Part shown: piece by piece, positions 44,164 to 53,410 of the stretch
Position numbering within the stretch: position 1 is the stretch's first letter
Layout of the letters: the number at the start of each line of letters is the position of its first letter
Source of the DNA: Burkholderia sp. 4M9327F10
Lineage (GTDB): Bacteria; Pseudomonadota; Gammaproteobacteria; Burkholderiales; Burkholderiaceae
Length of the DNA: 64,000 bases
Direction: 5' to 3'
NCBI RefSeq assembly: GCF_005503145.1
Contig: NZ_SCNV01000006.1
Coordinates: 1 to 64,000, forward strand
Translations under genes and position numbers: made by a program
The notes under the pieces: generated by a model
Databases searched by the model: none
What the model saw: the letters and a program-made list of their open reading frames with translations, nothing else
What the model was told of the DNA's origin: nothing

Positions 44164-45771
44164 CTAACGCCGCCCGTAAGCTACCGCATCCGCTGCATTC
44201 ACCGCATCCGGCGCTGCCTCGCCCACCTTGAAGGCAGCCACAGCCGCTTGCAGCTGGCGCGCCTGGTCTTCGAAGGACTGTGCCGCAGCCGCGGCTTGTT
44301 CGACGAGCGCCGCATTCTGTTGCGTTACGTTGTCCATCTGTGTGACGGCCAGATTGATCTGCTCGATCCCCTGGCTTTGCTGGCCCACCGCCGCCGCGAT
44401 TTCCTGCACGATGGCGGTCACTCGCGCCATGGCGGTTTGCGCTTCCTGAATCGTCGTACCGGTCCTTTCCACCAGTTCGGCGCCCACGCCGACCTTGTCC
44501 ACGGCGTGCTGGATCAAGCCGCGAATTTCCTTCGCGGCGCTCGCGCTGCGCTGCGCGAGATTGCGCACCTCGCCGGCCACCACCGCGAAGCCGCGGCCTT
44601 CTTCGCCGGCGCGCGCCGCTTCGACGGCGGCGTTCAGCGCAAGAATATTGGTCTGGAACGCGATGCCTTCGATCACCGCGATGATGTCCACCATCTTCTG
44701 CGATTCGTCGGAGATGTCGCGCATGGTGGCGACCGCTTCGACCACCATCGCGCCGCCGCGGTCGGTGACCTGCGCGGCGCTGGTGGCAAGCTGGCTCGCG
44801 CTGCGGGCGTTTTCCGCCGTTTGATGGACCATCGAGGTCATCTGCTCGAGGCTCGATGCGGTTTGCTGCAACGCCGCCGCCTGGCTTTCGGTGCGGGCCG
44901 AGAGGTCCGCGTTGCCGCTGGCAATTTCGCGCGCGGTGATGGCCACGTGATCGGCCACGCCGCGTATCTCGCCGATGGTGCGCTTGAGTGCGTCGCGCAT
45001 GCGGCGGATGGTTTGCATCAGGCTATCGGTGTCGTTTCTGCGGGTACGGATGGGCACCGCAAGGTTGCCCGACGCAATCGCTTCGGTGACGTCGGCGGCA
45101 TCATGCGGATCGCCGCCAATCGTGCGTTCGATACTGCGATTGGTGAGCGCCACCAGCAGGGCCAGCAGCAGCGCCAGCACGAGGAACACGCCGCCTGCCG
45201 CGTACAGCGAGTTGTGGAACGCGGCGGCGATATCGTCGGTATAGGCGCCGGTTGCGATGATCCAGTCCCATGGCGCGTAGCGCACTACGTAGCCGAGCTT
45301 GTCGACCGCGTTGGCCGCGCTCAGGTGCGGCCGCGGAAATACGTAGTCGACGAAGCCGCCTTGCGGCGCCTGCGCAGCCGAGGCGAAGCTCACGTAATGA
45401 TGGCGGCCATCGGCATCGGCGGCATCGCTCAGGTCCTTGCCTTCCATCGCCGGCTTCATCGGGTGCATCACCATCTGCGGCCGTGAGTTGATGACGAGAA
45501 AGTAGCCGTCCTCGCCATAACGGATGCCGCGCAAGCGTTCGAGCGCCTGCTGGCGCGCCTGAGCTTCGGTGAGTTTGCCGGCCTGCGCCAGCGCCGCGTA
45601 CTCCTCGACAATCGACAGGCCGATATGCGCAACGTTGACCAGGTCGTTCTTGCGCTCGTCGATGCGGGTTTGATACGACAAATAAGCCGCCGAGACCGAT
45701 ACCAGCAGCAGGGCGGTCAGGCTGACGAGGAGCGGCAGCCAGAGTTTTTGCTTGAATCCGAGCTTGCGCAT
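44164..45771 (-). CDS. Methyl-accepting chemotaxis protein with single Cache domain
   Basis: This 535-residue chemoreceptor has an N-terminal transmembrane helix (about 10-30), a periplasmic sCache_2 sensor (about 35-185, with [20 protein letters not shown] and [11 protein letters not shown]), a second helix (about 188-210), a HAMP domain and a signalling domain with the conserved hairpin [20 protein letters not shown] and [13 protein letters not shown]. The C-terminus lacks an obvious CheR-tethering NWETF pentapeptide. The ligand is probably a small organic acid, as for many sCache_2 receptors, but this is inference. No other che genes are near. Confidence 0.94.
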   Translation of the reverse strand: MRKLGFKQKLWLPLLVSLTALLLVSVSAAYLSYQTRIDERKNDLVNVAHIGLSIVEEYAALAQAGKLTEAQARQQALERLRGIRYGEDGYFLVINSRPQMVMHPMKPAMEGKDLSDAADADGRHHYVSFASAAQAPQGGFVDYVFPRPHLSAANAVDKLGYVVRYAPWDWIIATGAYTDDIAAAFHNSLYAAGGVFLVLALLLALLVALTNRSIERTIGGDPHDAADVTEAIASGNLAVPIRTRRNDTDSLMQTIRRMRDALKRTIGEIRGVADHVAITAREIASGNADLSARTESQAAALQQTASSLEQMTSMVHQTAENARSASQLATSAAQVTDRGGAMVVEAVATMRDISDESQKMVDIIAVIEGIAFQTNILALNAAVEAARAGEEGRGFAVVAGEVRNLAQRSASAAKEIRGLIQHAVDKVGVGAELVERTGTTIQEAQTAMARVTAIVQEIAAAVGQQSQGIEQINLAVTQMDNVTQQNAALVEQAAAAAQSFEDQARQLQAAVAAFKVGEAAPDAVNAADAVAYGRR

Positions 45772-46439
45772 TCACACTCCGTGAAAGGCCTGTTGGGTAC
45801 GTCAGGCCTTGTACTTTCGGCGCGGGGCGGCGCCTCCCATCCTGCGCCGCTGCGGCACTGCAGCAGCGAGCCCAAGGCTCTCTCACCCAATTATCGGCAT
45901 TCCCGGACTGAAGATTTCTAGAGTGAAACCCTCGGTAAGCGAAGGGTGCTATTCAATGAGCATGGAGAAAGGCGGTGAAAGTCGATGCGTTCAATCAAGC
46001 GAATCTCAGGCCGCAGATCGATATGCAATCCTGATCGATGCAGTGCTCCGTTGCGACAGTGTTTCCCAGCGCAACGTTGGCCGCGGCTGCACCCGGGGCG
46101 TTCGAGGCGCCCGCTCATGGCGCCGCGCTCACGCTGATCCGTCTTGCAGGGGACATGACAACCCTGCAAGACGAGCGCGGCCCCGGTTCGATCTGCTCGC
46201 GCCTCGCGTCGATATGTCTGCCGGTCGCTCAAGCGTCCTCCAACGACGCACATCACTGGTCCGGGCGAGTGATCCCGCAGGCGAGCGCAGCAGGCTCGGG
46301 CGTGCAGATCACAGGAGCGCTGTCGGCGGGCGGACCGATCGGCACGACGCTGCGCGAGTCGCTCGCGCACGCCGGTTTCATTGCGCGGCGTCGGGCCGGC
46401 GGGCGCCGGCGTGTCGATGCAGGGGAGGTCATCGCGCGA
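45772..46439. other. Long intergenic region with no supportable gene
   Basis: This 668-bp stretch between the chemoreceptor and autotransporter genes contains overlapping open frames on both strands. Their products are Arg/Cys-rich or unpatterned and I recognise none. It should hold the chemoreceptor promoter near its left end and a terminator for the leftward autotransporter near its right end. It may contain gene remnants. Confidence 0.4.
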
Positions 46440-49400
46440 TCACCACATGTATCGCGCGCCGAGCAGTCCGTCGAAACTGCGGTAACCTCCATCGCCCTGC
46501 TGGAATCCGAGGTGTCCCCAGACCCGCCATTGCTTTGCCAACTGGGCCTGCAGCCCCACCTTCAGCTCCGCCCGGTTTTTCGGGCCGTCCTGCGTGATGA
46601 CGGTATTGTCGAAGGCAATCGCATTGCCGCTCGAGTTGTGCCACCAGTTGACTTCGATAAAGGGCAGCCAGGCCGGCGCCGTGCTCGACCCGGGCGCGTG
46701 AAACAGACGGGCGCCCAGCCGCGTGATCAGCCCGCCGCTGTCCTCGCTATGGACAACCGTGCCGTTGCTTTCGGTATGGTCGTCCATCTGGTAGCCCGAG
46801 TAGATGAACTGGACCTGCGGTTCGAGAAGCACGGGGCCGGTGCTGGTATGCCCGAGCATGAACGCCCAGCCGCCCTCCACCGATCCGGACCAGACCTGGC
46901 TGCTGTAGCTTTCGCCGCTCAAACCGCTGCCGTTGACTGTATTGTCGTAGTGCGTGTACTGCACCCAGCTATCGACATACGGGCCGTCGGAACCCGCTGC
47001 GTTGCCGTGCCAGGTGCCGTATATGCCTGCATTGGTGCCGTTGACATAGCTGCGCGCCGTAGCGGGGTTGCCCTGCGAACTGGAGTCGGTCGTAGCCGAT
47101 CCGTAGCCGGCCATGATGCCGGCCTGCCACCGCTGATTGTTCGCCACGCGATGAAACAGGTCGATGCCTGCCTGGACGAGCGCCGAGTCGGTCGCTTCAG
47201 CGACCAGTCCTCCCGCCGCCTGACTGTCGACGCGGCCACCGGTAGCGCGTACCCAGGCCGTCGGCGCGTCGCCCGCGGCGCCATCCGTGCCAGCGGGGTC
47301 GGGAAGTCCGGCCCGGTCATGCAAGGTATGGATAAACATGTCCTGCGCAGCCACCTGGTTGCTGAGGTAACCGCCTGTTTCCGGACGCGGCACAGGCTCG
47401 GGGGAGGGGCCCAGCGAAAGCGAGCGCAGGTACCAGTCGCCATCGTCGGGCGTATTGATGCCCCCTTTGTACAGGTCATACTGGTAGGCGCCTGCAACCA
47501 CCCGTCCATTTAGCGAAAACACGCCGTTTGACTGGCCGTCGACCTGAATGATCTGGATGCCGTTGGCCGTCTCTCCGCCTTCGCCGCCAGCATTCTGGAC
47601 TGCTACTGAAGTTTGCCCGGTGGTGTTGCCGCGCACGACAAGGCGATCGGTCGGGGACGGGTCGCCGCCCAGCGCGGTACTCAGGCTCAGCAGACCGTTG
47701 TTGCCGGTGTAATTGCCCGCAACGGTCAGCGTGCTGGCCGGGGTTGGACTGGCCATACGGATTTCTCCACTGTTGACCAGTTGTCCTCCCACCGTGAAAC
47801 TGCCGGCGCCTGCGCCGGAGAAACCGGGGGCTGCGTCGGCGACGGCCAGCAAGCCGTTGTTGGTCACGTTGCCGCCCACGCCGCCATAACCGCCCAGCGT
47901 CGCGCCCTGGGCTACCGTCACCTGTGGCGTGCCGGCGAGTTGCGCGCCATTGCTGAGCAGCAGCGCGCCGGCGGCGATCGTGGTGGCGCCGGTGTAGCTG
48001 CTGTCCCCGGAAAGGATCAGGGGGCCAGCCCCCGTCTTGTTCAGGCCGCCGCTGCCGCTGATGATGCCGCCGAAGGTGGTGCTGGCCGTGTTGTTGGCCG
48101 TCAGGGTCGCGGTGCCCAGCGAGACGTTGCCGGAGCCGGTCAGGTTGTTCGCCTGCTGGTCGAAGCTGTTCAGGTCGAGCAATGCGCCCGCGGCGACCGC
48201 CACCTGCGAACTGCTGGCAAAAACGTTGGCGGCGCCGGCCTGCAGCGTGCCGCCGTCGATCAGGGTGGCGCCCGTGTAAGTATTGGCCCCGGAGAGCTGC
48301 AGCGTGCCGGCGCCGGCCTTGGTGAGCGTCTTGCCGTCCCAGCCGGTGGCGGGATTGGCCGGCTGGTCGGCGAGCGGGACGTCCATATTGAACGAATCGG
48401 CGGCGCTGGAGAGCGTAAAGACACCATTGGCTGCTTGCGGCGTTGTGCTCAACGCCGCGTACCATGTCAGTCCTACCCCAACCTTATAGTCTTGCGCGGT
48501 GTACGCCGAAGTCAGGGTCAGGTAGTCCGCCGGACCGGCCGAACCGCCGATCCAGACGGTCGAGAAGGCGCCGCTCAGCCCGCCGGGCGCCGTCGTATGG
48601 ATCTCGGTAAAGACGCTGGAAGCAAGCTGCGAGGCGCTCTCGGCTGGCGTTGCCGTGTAGCCCGCCAGGTTGAAGGTGGTGCCGCTTCCAATTGTCGCCG
48701 TGCTCGCCGTCACGGGAGGCGAGGCGTTGCCCGCCACGCTGTCGAGCGTGCCGTTCATCGTGAACTGGTTGCCTGCTACGAGCGTGGCCCGGCCCAGCAC
48801 CGCGGTGGTGGCGCCCGCCGCGGTGGCGTAGTTGCCGGCGGTGTTGAACGTGCCGCTCTGGGCGAGCAGCAGCGTGCCGGCGTTGACCGAGACATTGCCC
48901 TGGGTCGATCCGGTCCCCGTCAGGATCGTGGTTCCGGTGCCGTCCTGCAGCATCGTCCCGCTGCCGGTTATCTGGTTGTTGAAGATCGCGCTGTCGCTGC
49001 GGTTGAATTCGAGCAGACCGTTGTTGACGATATTGCCTGTCACGCTGCCGCCCGCGCCGCCCGTGCCCAATATCAGTTCGCCGCCGCTGGCGATCGTGGC
49101 GCCGCTGCCCGGGCTGTTGAGAAGCGTGCCGCCCAGCGTCAGGTGGCCCAGGATACTCTCGGTCGCGGCGGAGCTGCCGCTCATGGTGACGTTGCCGCCC
49201 AGCGTCCAGTTGCTGCCGGACGTGAGCGTCAATTGAGCGAAGCCGGTTGAAAGCGAAGCGGAGGTGAAATTGCCGTTTTCGGTATCCGTACCGGTCAGCG
49301 TGAGGGTATTGCCGGGGGAGATGCTGAGGATCGATTCGTTGTTCGCGCCGCTCAATGCGGAACCGGTGCCCAACGTTACGCTGTTGTCCTTCCCGCCTAA

Positions 49401-50297
49401 CTGGATGGCCGCCGCCGATGCACTGGAGATCTGGCCATTGTTGGTGATCTGACCATAGCTGATGTCGACACCCGGTGCCAATGTGCTCGAGATCGCCCCA
49501 TTGTTGACGAGCGTGCCCGTGTAGTCGAACTGGACACCCGGCCCGAGGGTGCCCCGAATGACACCGGTGCTGCTGTTCGTCACGTTCACCGCGGTAGTGG
49601 TGGTGGCCACCACGCCCTCATGGTAGCTGTTGATCGTCCCGTCGTTGTTGATCGTCACGGAACCGCTGACCACCGCTATGCCCACGCCATAGCTCGAGCC
49701 GTTCACACCCGAGCGGATCGATGCGCCCACATGGTTGTTGACGGTTACCGTTCCCGTGGAGTCCAGGTAAATGCCGTCGGCCGTCAAGCCGACCGGCCCG
49801 GCAGTGCCGCCGTTGAGCGTGCCGAAATTGTCAATGGTGCCGCTCGTTGTACCGCCGTATGCAATGGCGTGGCTCGCCTGCACACTGATATCCCCCATGT
49901 TGGTCACGTTGTTGTTGCTGCCGCCACCATTCATGAACACGCCGTATGTATTGCCGGAGATGCGGCCGGTGGCCTGATTGATCAGCGAACCGCTCACGTC
50001 GAAGCGGATTCCTGCGGCCTGATTGTTTACCGAACTGATGATCGTTCCTGCGTTTATCAACGTGACGGGAGCTATGCCTTCGACGTTTATTGCATTTCCG
50101 ATAGTGGTCGATACCATTGAACCGGCGTTGAGCTGATAGCTGGTATCTGTCGAGAGCGTTTGCGTTGTCGTGCTCGAATTCAGTACCGTCAACGCGTAAA
50201 TGGGCGGTGCGACGCCTATCAGGATTGCCGCGGAAATGGGGCGCAGCGCATGCTTGCCACGCAATGAACGGCCTGCTGTGCGACGTATTTCGTTCAT
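46440..50297 (-). CDS. Autotransporter outer membrane protein (type Va)
   Basis: This 1285-residue protein has a signal sequence (ISAAILIGVAPPIYA, with cleavage near residue 36), a long Gly/Ser/Thr/Asn-rich passenger and a C-terminal beta-barrel. The passenger is a predicted beta-helix with several autotransporter-associated strand repeats, for example LTKAGAGTLQLSGANTYTGA (about 650), LNKTGAGPLILSGDSSYTGA (about 750) and a weaker one near 449. The barrel spans about 1010-1285 and ends in an aromatic residue (RYMW), as outer membrane proteins require. No protease triad or RGD is obvious, so an adhesin or surface-structural role is the best guess. Long open frames on the opposite strand are shadows. 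Confidence 0.93.
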   Translation of the reverse strand: MNEIRRTAGRSLRGKHALRPISAAILIGVAPPIYALTVLNSSTTTQTLSTDTSYQLNAGSMVSTTIGNAINVEGIAPVTLINAGTIISSVNNQAAGIRFDVSGSLINQATGRISGNTYGVFMNGGGSNNNVTNMGDISVQASHAIAYGGTTSGTIDNFGTLNGGTAGPVGLTADGIYLDSTGTVTVNNHVGASIRSGVNGSSYGVGIAVVSGSVTINNDGTINSYHEGVVATTTTAVNVTNSSTGVIRGTLGPGVQFDYTGTLVNNGAISSTLAPGVDISYGQITNNGQISSASAAAIQLGGKDNSVTLGTGSALSGANNESILSISPGNTLTLTGTDTENGNFTSASLSTGFAQLTLTSGSNWTLGGNVTMSGSSAATESILGHLTLGGTLLNSPGSGATIASGGELILGTGGAGGSVTGNIVNNGLLEFNRSDSAIFNNQITGSGTMLQDGTGTTILTGTGSTQGNVSVNAGTLLLAQSGTFNTAGNYATAAGATTAVLGRATLVAGNQFTMNGTLDSVAGNASPPVTASTATIGSGTTFNLAGYTATPAESASQLASSVFTEIHTTAPGGLSGAFSTVWIGGSAGPADYLTLTSAYTAQDYKVGVGLTWYAALSTTPQAANGVFTLSSAADSFNMDVPLADQPANPATGWDGKTLTKAGAGTLQLSGANTYTGATLIDGGTLQAGAANVFASSSQVAVAAGALLDLNSFDQQANNLTGSGNVSLGTATLTANNTASTTFGGIISGSGGLNKTGAGPLILSGDSSYTGATTIAAGALLLSNGAQLAGTPQVTVAQGATLGGYGGVGGNVTNNGLLAVADAAPGFSGAGAGSFTVGGQLVNSGEIRMASPTPASTLTVAGNYTGNNGLLSLSTALGGDPSPTDRLVVRGNTTGQTSVAVQNAGGEGGETANGIQIIQVDGQSNGVFSLNGRVVAGAYQYDLYKGGINTPDDGDWYLRSLSLGPSPEPVPRPETGGYLSNQVAAQDMFIHTLHDRAGLPDPAGTDGAAGDAPTAWVRATGGRVDSQAAGGLVAEATDSALVQAGIDLFHRVANNQRWQAGIMAGYGSATTDSSSQGNPATARSYVNGTNAGIYGTWHGNAAGSDGPYVDSWVQYTHYDNTVNGSGLSGESYSSQVWSGSVEGGWAFMLGHTSTGPVLLEPQVQFIYSGYQMDDHTESNGTVVHSEDSGGLITRLGARLFHAPGSSTAPAWLPFIEVNWWHNSSGNAIAFDNTVITQDGPKNRAELKVGLQAQLAKQWRVWGHLGFQQGDGGYRSFDGLLGARYMW

Positions 50298-50449
50298 GTC
50301 GTTTGTCTCATTGACTGTTATTCGAAGTTATCGACACATGCACCGTGAAGACGGCGGAATGAAGCGTCTGCGCCCGACTTCGGGCCTGCGCTTTGCCGCA
50401 CGAGACCGGAGCAGTGCTTTTTTTGCAATGCCAGCCTCGTTTGTTTCAA

Positions 50450-50477
50450 ATAATGTTTGTAATCCTTATTATTTCAA
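50450..50477 (-). promoter_or_regulatory. Possible sigma-70 promoter for the autotransporter gene
   Basis: On the leftward strand TTGAAA (50477-50472) is followed after 16 bp by CATTAT (50455-50450), within the most AT-rich part of the gap and about 150 bp before the autotransporter start. The match to the -10 consensus is only four of six. Confidence 0.35.
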
Positions 50478-50521
50478 CGATTCAAGTATGAGCCGGATGT
50501 CCCGTTCCGGCAACGTCCATG

Positions 50522-50556
50522 TGGCTCGTCAATATGGCTCGTCAATATGGCGCGTC
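50522..50556 (+). repeat. 13-bp tandem repeat, about 2.7 copies
   Basis: TGGCTCGTCAATA occurs at 50522-50534 and 50535-50547, followed by a partial third copy TGGCGCGTC at 50548-50556. It lies about 170 bp upstream of the MBL hydrolase start. No function is evident. Confidence 0.75.
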
Positions 50557-50729
50557 CGGGTGCCCTGCGGCGCCGCAGCGCTTCAGGATTTCGTACGGCA
50601 AATTTTCGAACGGCAAATGGACCGGTTCGGCCGTCCAGGCGGACCAACTGCTCGCATTGCGCGACGTCGCCCGGACTATTGCCGGGTTCATCGATAATAG
50701 AGCTTTCGCGCGATTATCCGGAGCCGACC

Positions 50730-51590
50730 ATGCCGCCCCTCGTAGAAGCCTTCTTCGATCAGACCACCTCCACCGTGACCTACGTGGTGCACGCGGGCGA
50801 GGGTTCGGCCTGTGCAGTGATCGATCCGGTGCTCGATTACGATCCGAAGTCGGGCCGTACTTCGACGGTGTCTGCGCAGCGCGTAGTCGACTTCGTTCGC
50901 CAGCACGGGCTGCGGGTGGAGTGGCTGCTCGAGACGCATGCGCATGCCGACCATCTCTCCGCTGCGCCGTTTCTGAAACAGACGCTCGGCGGCCGCACGG
51001 CGATTGGCGAGAACATTCGCGCCGTGCAGCGCATATTTAAAGGCATATTCAATCTTGGCGTGGAAGTCCAGCCCGACGGCACGCAGTTCGATCATCTGTT
51101 CGCCGCGGACGAAACGTTCGCGATCGGCTCACTGACGGCGCGCGCGCTCCACGTGCCCGGTCATACGGCGGCTGACCTGGCTTACCAGATCGGGGACGCG
51201 GTGTTTGTCGGCGATACGCTGTTCATGCCGGACGTGGGCTCGGCACGCTGCGATTTTCCAGGCGGCGACGCGCGGACGCTCTACCACTCCGTGCGCAAGC
51301 TGCTTGCGTTGCCTGCGCATACACGGCTCTTCATGTGCCACGACTATCCGCCCGCCACGCGCGAGCCTCAGTGGCTCACTACCGTCGCCGAGCAGCAGCG
51401 CAGCAACATACATCTGCACGACGGTGTGACGGAAGAAGAGTTTGTGGCAATGCGCACGGCGCGCGACCTCACGCTCGGTATGCCGACGCTGATCCTTCCG
51501 GCAATCCAGGTCAATATCCGCGCCGGGGCGCTACCGGCGGCGGAGGATAACGGCGTGCGCTATCTGAAGATTCCGCTGAATGCACTGTGA
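50730..51590 (+). CDS. MBL-fold metallo-hydrolase, persulfide dioxygenase/ETHE1-like
   Basis: This 286-residue metallo-beta-lactamase-fold protein has the metal motif THAHADHLSAA (about 78-86), a second His in VPGHTAADLAYQ and the ligand Asp in FVGDTLFMPDVGSARCDFPGG. The last stretch and the MCHDYPP segment are typical of the ETHE1/Blh persulfide dioxygenase group, which oxidises glutathione persulfide, although a glyoxalase II-like hydrolase is possible. I chose the ATG at 50730, with CCGGAG upstream; the frame is open to 50547 but the upstream residues are not family-like. It stands alone. Confidence 0.88.
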   Translation: MPPLVEAFFDQTTSTVTYVVHAGEGSACAVIDPVLDYDPKSGRTSTVSAQRVVDFVRQHGLRVEWLLETHAHADHLSAAPFLKQTLGGRTAIGENIRAVQRIFKGIFNLGVEVQPDGTQFDHLFAADETFAIGSLTARALHVPGHTAADLAYQIGDAVFVGDTLFMPDVGSARCDFPGGDARTLYHSVRKLLALPAHTRLFMCHDYPPATREPQWLTTVAEQQRSNIHLHDGVTEEEFVAMRTARDLTLGMPTLILPAIQVNIRAGALPAAEDNGVRYLKIPLNAL

Positions 51591-51661
51591 GGGCGCCTTG
51601 TACGCGCGACCAGGCATGGCTGACGCGCGATTGACCAGCCACGTATACCCCACGAAGGCGG

Positions 51662-53410
51662 CTAGCGTTTAAGCAACATCGCGCTCAGCACGGAGAAGAC
51701 CGTCGAGGGCAGTTCGGCCAGCCGGCTCACGACCACATTGTGTGGATAAAACGCCTCCACCGCGTCCGTGAGCACGCCGATCCCCACCAGTTCGATGCCG
51801 CGCTTCTGGATGGCGGCGACCCGTTCGCGCAGATCGCTGCGCAACACGAGCGGGTCGCCGTCGCCGGTCGCCGGATAGCCGTCGGAGAACACCATCAGGA
51901 TGCGCCGCTCGGCAGCGTGATCCGCCAGGCGGGTCGCGGCCCAGGCGAGCGCCTCGCCGTCGGGGTTTTCGTGGCCGCAGTCGATGCCCGTCAACCCGCT
52001 CAGATCCGCCAAGCCGAAGCGCTTGTAGACCTGCAGATCGAGCCGCTCGACGAGGCGGTTGTAGCGGTGCAGATCGGCGCCGGCGGCACGCTGGCGCTCG
52101 TATAGCTGCTTCATCTGCGGTGACTCGATCGAACTGTAGCCGAGCACCTCGCAATCGAAGCCCAACTGCGTCAACGCATCGCCGAGCGCCGCCGCGCATA
52201 GCTGCGCCAGTTCGATCTTGCGCCCGGCCATCGAGCCGCTGCGGTCGATCAGCAAGGTGACCGCAACGTCGCGTCCTTTGGTCGCCCGCTTCACCTTGAA
52301 CGGCGTGCGATAGCCGGGCGAGGTGGCAAGCTTCGCCAGCGAAGGCGTGTCAATCTCGCCGCGCTCCTGCTCGCGCCGCCAGCGCGTGCGTTCGTCGGCG
52401 CTGAGGGCGCGTTCGAGCTTTTCCTTGAGCTGGGCGGTTTCGGCACGGGCCCGCGTGCGCAACTCGCGCCATGCGGCCAGGTCGCCGCGCCCGGTCTGGT
52501 CGTTGACGACGTCGAATTCGGTGGCGAGCGGGATCGACATCACCATGCGCGCGGAAGCGCGCAGCGTTTGCGTCGTGCTGTCGGCGCGGGCCGCGGACGG
52601 TTGCGCGTCGGCGAGCGCGTGGCCCATGCCGGCGCCGTTCAGCGCTTCGGCACTGCCGGCCGGTTCAGAGGGGGAGGGTGCCGCGCTTTCTTCGCTCGCG
52701 CGGGTGCCGTCGCTTTCGAACGGCTCGAACGTTGCATGCAGCGGATCGGTGTCGATGTCCTCGACGGTGCCGGCGGTGAACATCATGTTGTTGACGTCAC
52801 CCGCCGAGAGCGCGCGAACCCGCGCGAGGATCGCCTGCGCCGCCGCGATACTGTCCGCGGTCGAGCGGCTGCGGCCTGCGCGCTCCAGCAGATCCTGCGC
52901 GGCCACGAGCGCAGCCGAAAGCGAGTGGCTTGCCTCCGCGCCGCTGGCAGGTTCATCCCACAACGCACGTTCCACACGCCAGACGAAACGGTCGCGCCAG
53001 CGCAGCCGATTCCACTTTTGCTGCGTGCGCGCGGCGGCATGCGCGCGCAGCTTGCCGATAAACCAGCGCGCGCCGGGATACTCGTCGAGCAACTGGGTAC
53101 ACACGCGATGGTCTTCGATCACTTGCGCCAGACTGGCCGCGACGCCCTGCGGCAACGCTTCGAGTTGCGGCAGCGCGGAATGTTTGGCGCGCGCCACCAG
53201 CAGGTCCAGATAGCCGACCAGCACGTCGGTGGAGAGGCTGTCGCCGACCTCGTAGTCGGGAATCACAATGCGTCCCTGTTCGACCCGCGGCCCATCCGGG
53301 CTGAACACGACGCTCACGCCGTATTGTCCCGTGAGGACGCGCGCAATCTTGCTGAGCGCGGATTCGAACTCGAAGCCTTTGGCGTCGCGCGCCGGGTGCA
53401 TTGCGCTCAC
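51662..53410 (-). CDS. CobT-like VWA-domain protein
   Basis: This 582-residue protein resembles CobT, the VWA subunit of the aerobic cobaltochelatase. The C-terminal VWA domain (about 365-580) has MIDAS residues LIDRSGSMAGRKIELA and the CobT-like segments NPDGEALAWAATRL and RILMVFSDGYPATGDGDP. A Ser/Ala/Glu-rich variable region lies at about 225-290. It overlaps the CobS-like gene by four bases (ATGA), so the two work as a pair. Whether they serve CobN or another process is open, since a ChlI/ChlD-like pair sits next to cobN. Confidence 0.85.
   Translation of the reverse strand: MSAMHPARDAKGFEFESALSKIARVLTGQYGVSVVFSPDGPRVEQGRIVIPDYEVGDSLSTDVLVGYLDLLVARAKHSALPQLEALPQGVAASLAQVIEDHRVCTQLLDEYPGARWFIGKLRAHAAARTQQKWNRLRWRDRFVWRVERALWDEPASGAEASHSLSAALVAAQDLLERAGRSRSTADSIAAAQAILARVRALSAGDVNNMMFTAGTVEDIDTDPLHATFEPFESDGTRASEESAAPSPSEPAGSAEALNGAGMGHALADAQPSAARADSTTQTLRASARMVMSIPLATEFDVVNDQTGRGDLAAWRELRTRARAETAQLKEKLERALSADERTRWRREQERGEIDTPSLAKLATSPGYRTPFKVKRATKGRDVAVTLLIDRSGSMAGRKIELAQLCAAALGDALTQLGFDCEVLGYSSIESPQMKQLYERQRAAGADLHRYNRLVERLDLQVYKRFGLADLSGLTGIDCGHENPDGEALAWAATRLADHAAERRILMVFSDGYPATGDGDPLVLRSDLRERVAAIQKRGIELVGIGVLTDAVEAFYPHNVVVSRLAELPSTVFSVLSAMLLKR

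Larger units (their letters stand above)
50298..50729. other. Intergenic region between autotransporter and MBL gene
   Basis: This 432-bp divergent region has an AT-rich core (50440-50490) holding a possible leftward promoter, and a 13-bp tandem repeat (50522-50556). No gene is supported, although the MBL frame is open from 50547. Confidence 0.5.

Noticed and set aside
44158..44174. GGCGGC-N5-GCCGCC inverted repeat at the chemoreceptor stop codon
   Set aside because: The stem is only six GC pairs, overlaps coding sequence and lacks a T run; it is easily expected in DNA this GC-rich.
46038..49250. Two long rightward frames (46038-47513 and 47613-49250) opposite the autotransporter
   Set aside because: The leftward frame has signal peptide, repeat and barrel features; the opposing frames have only Ala/Gly/Arg-rich sequence and no recognisable domains.
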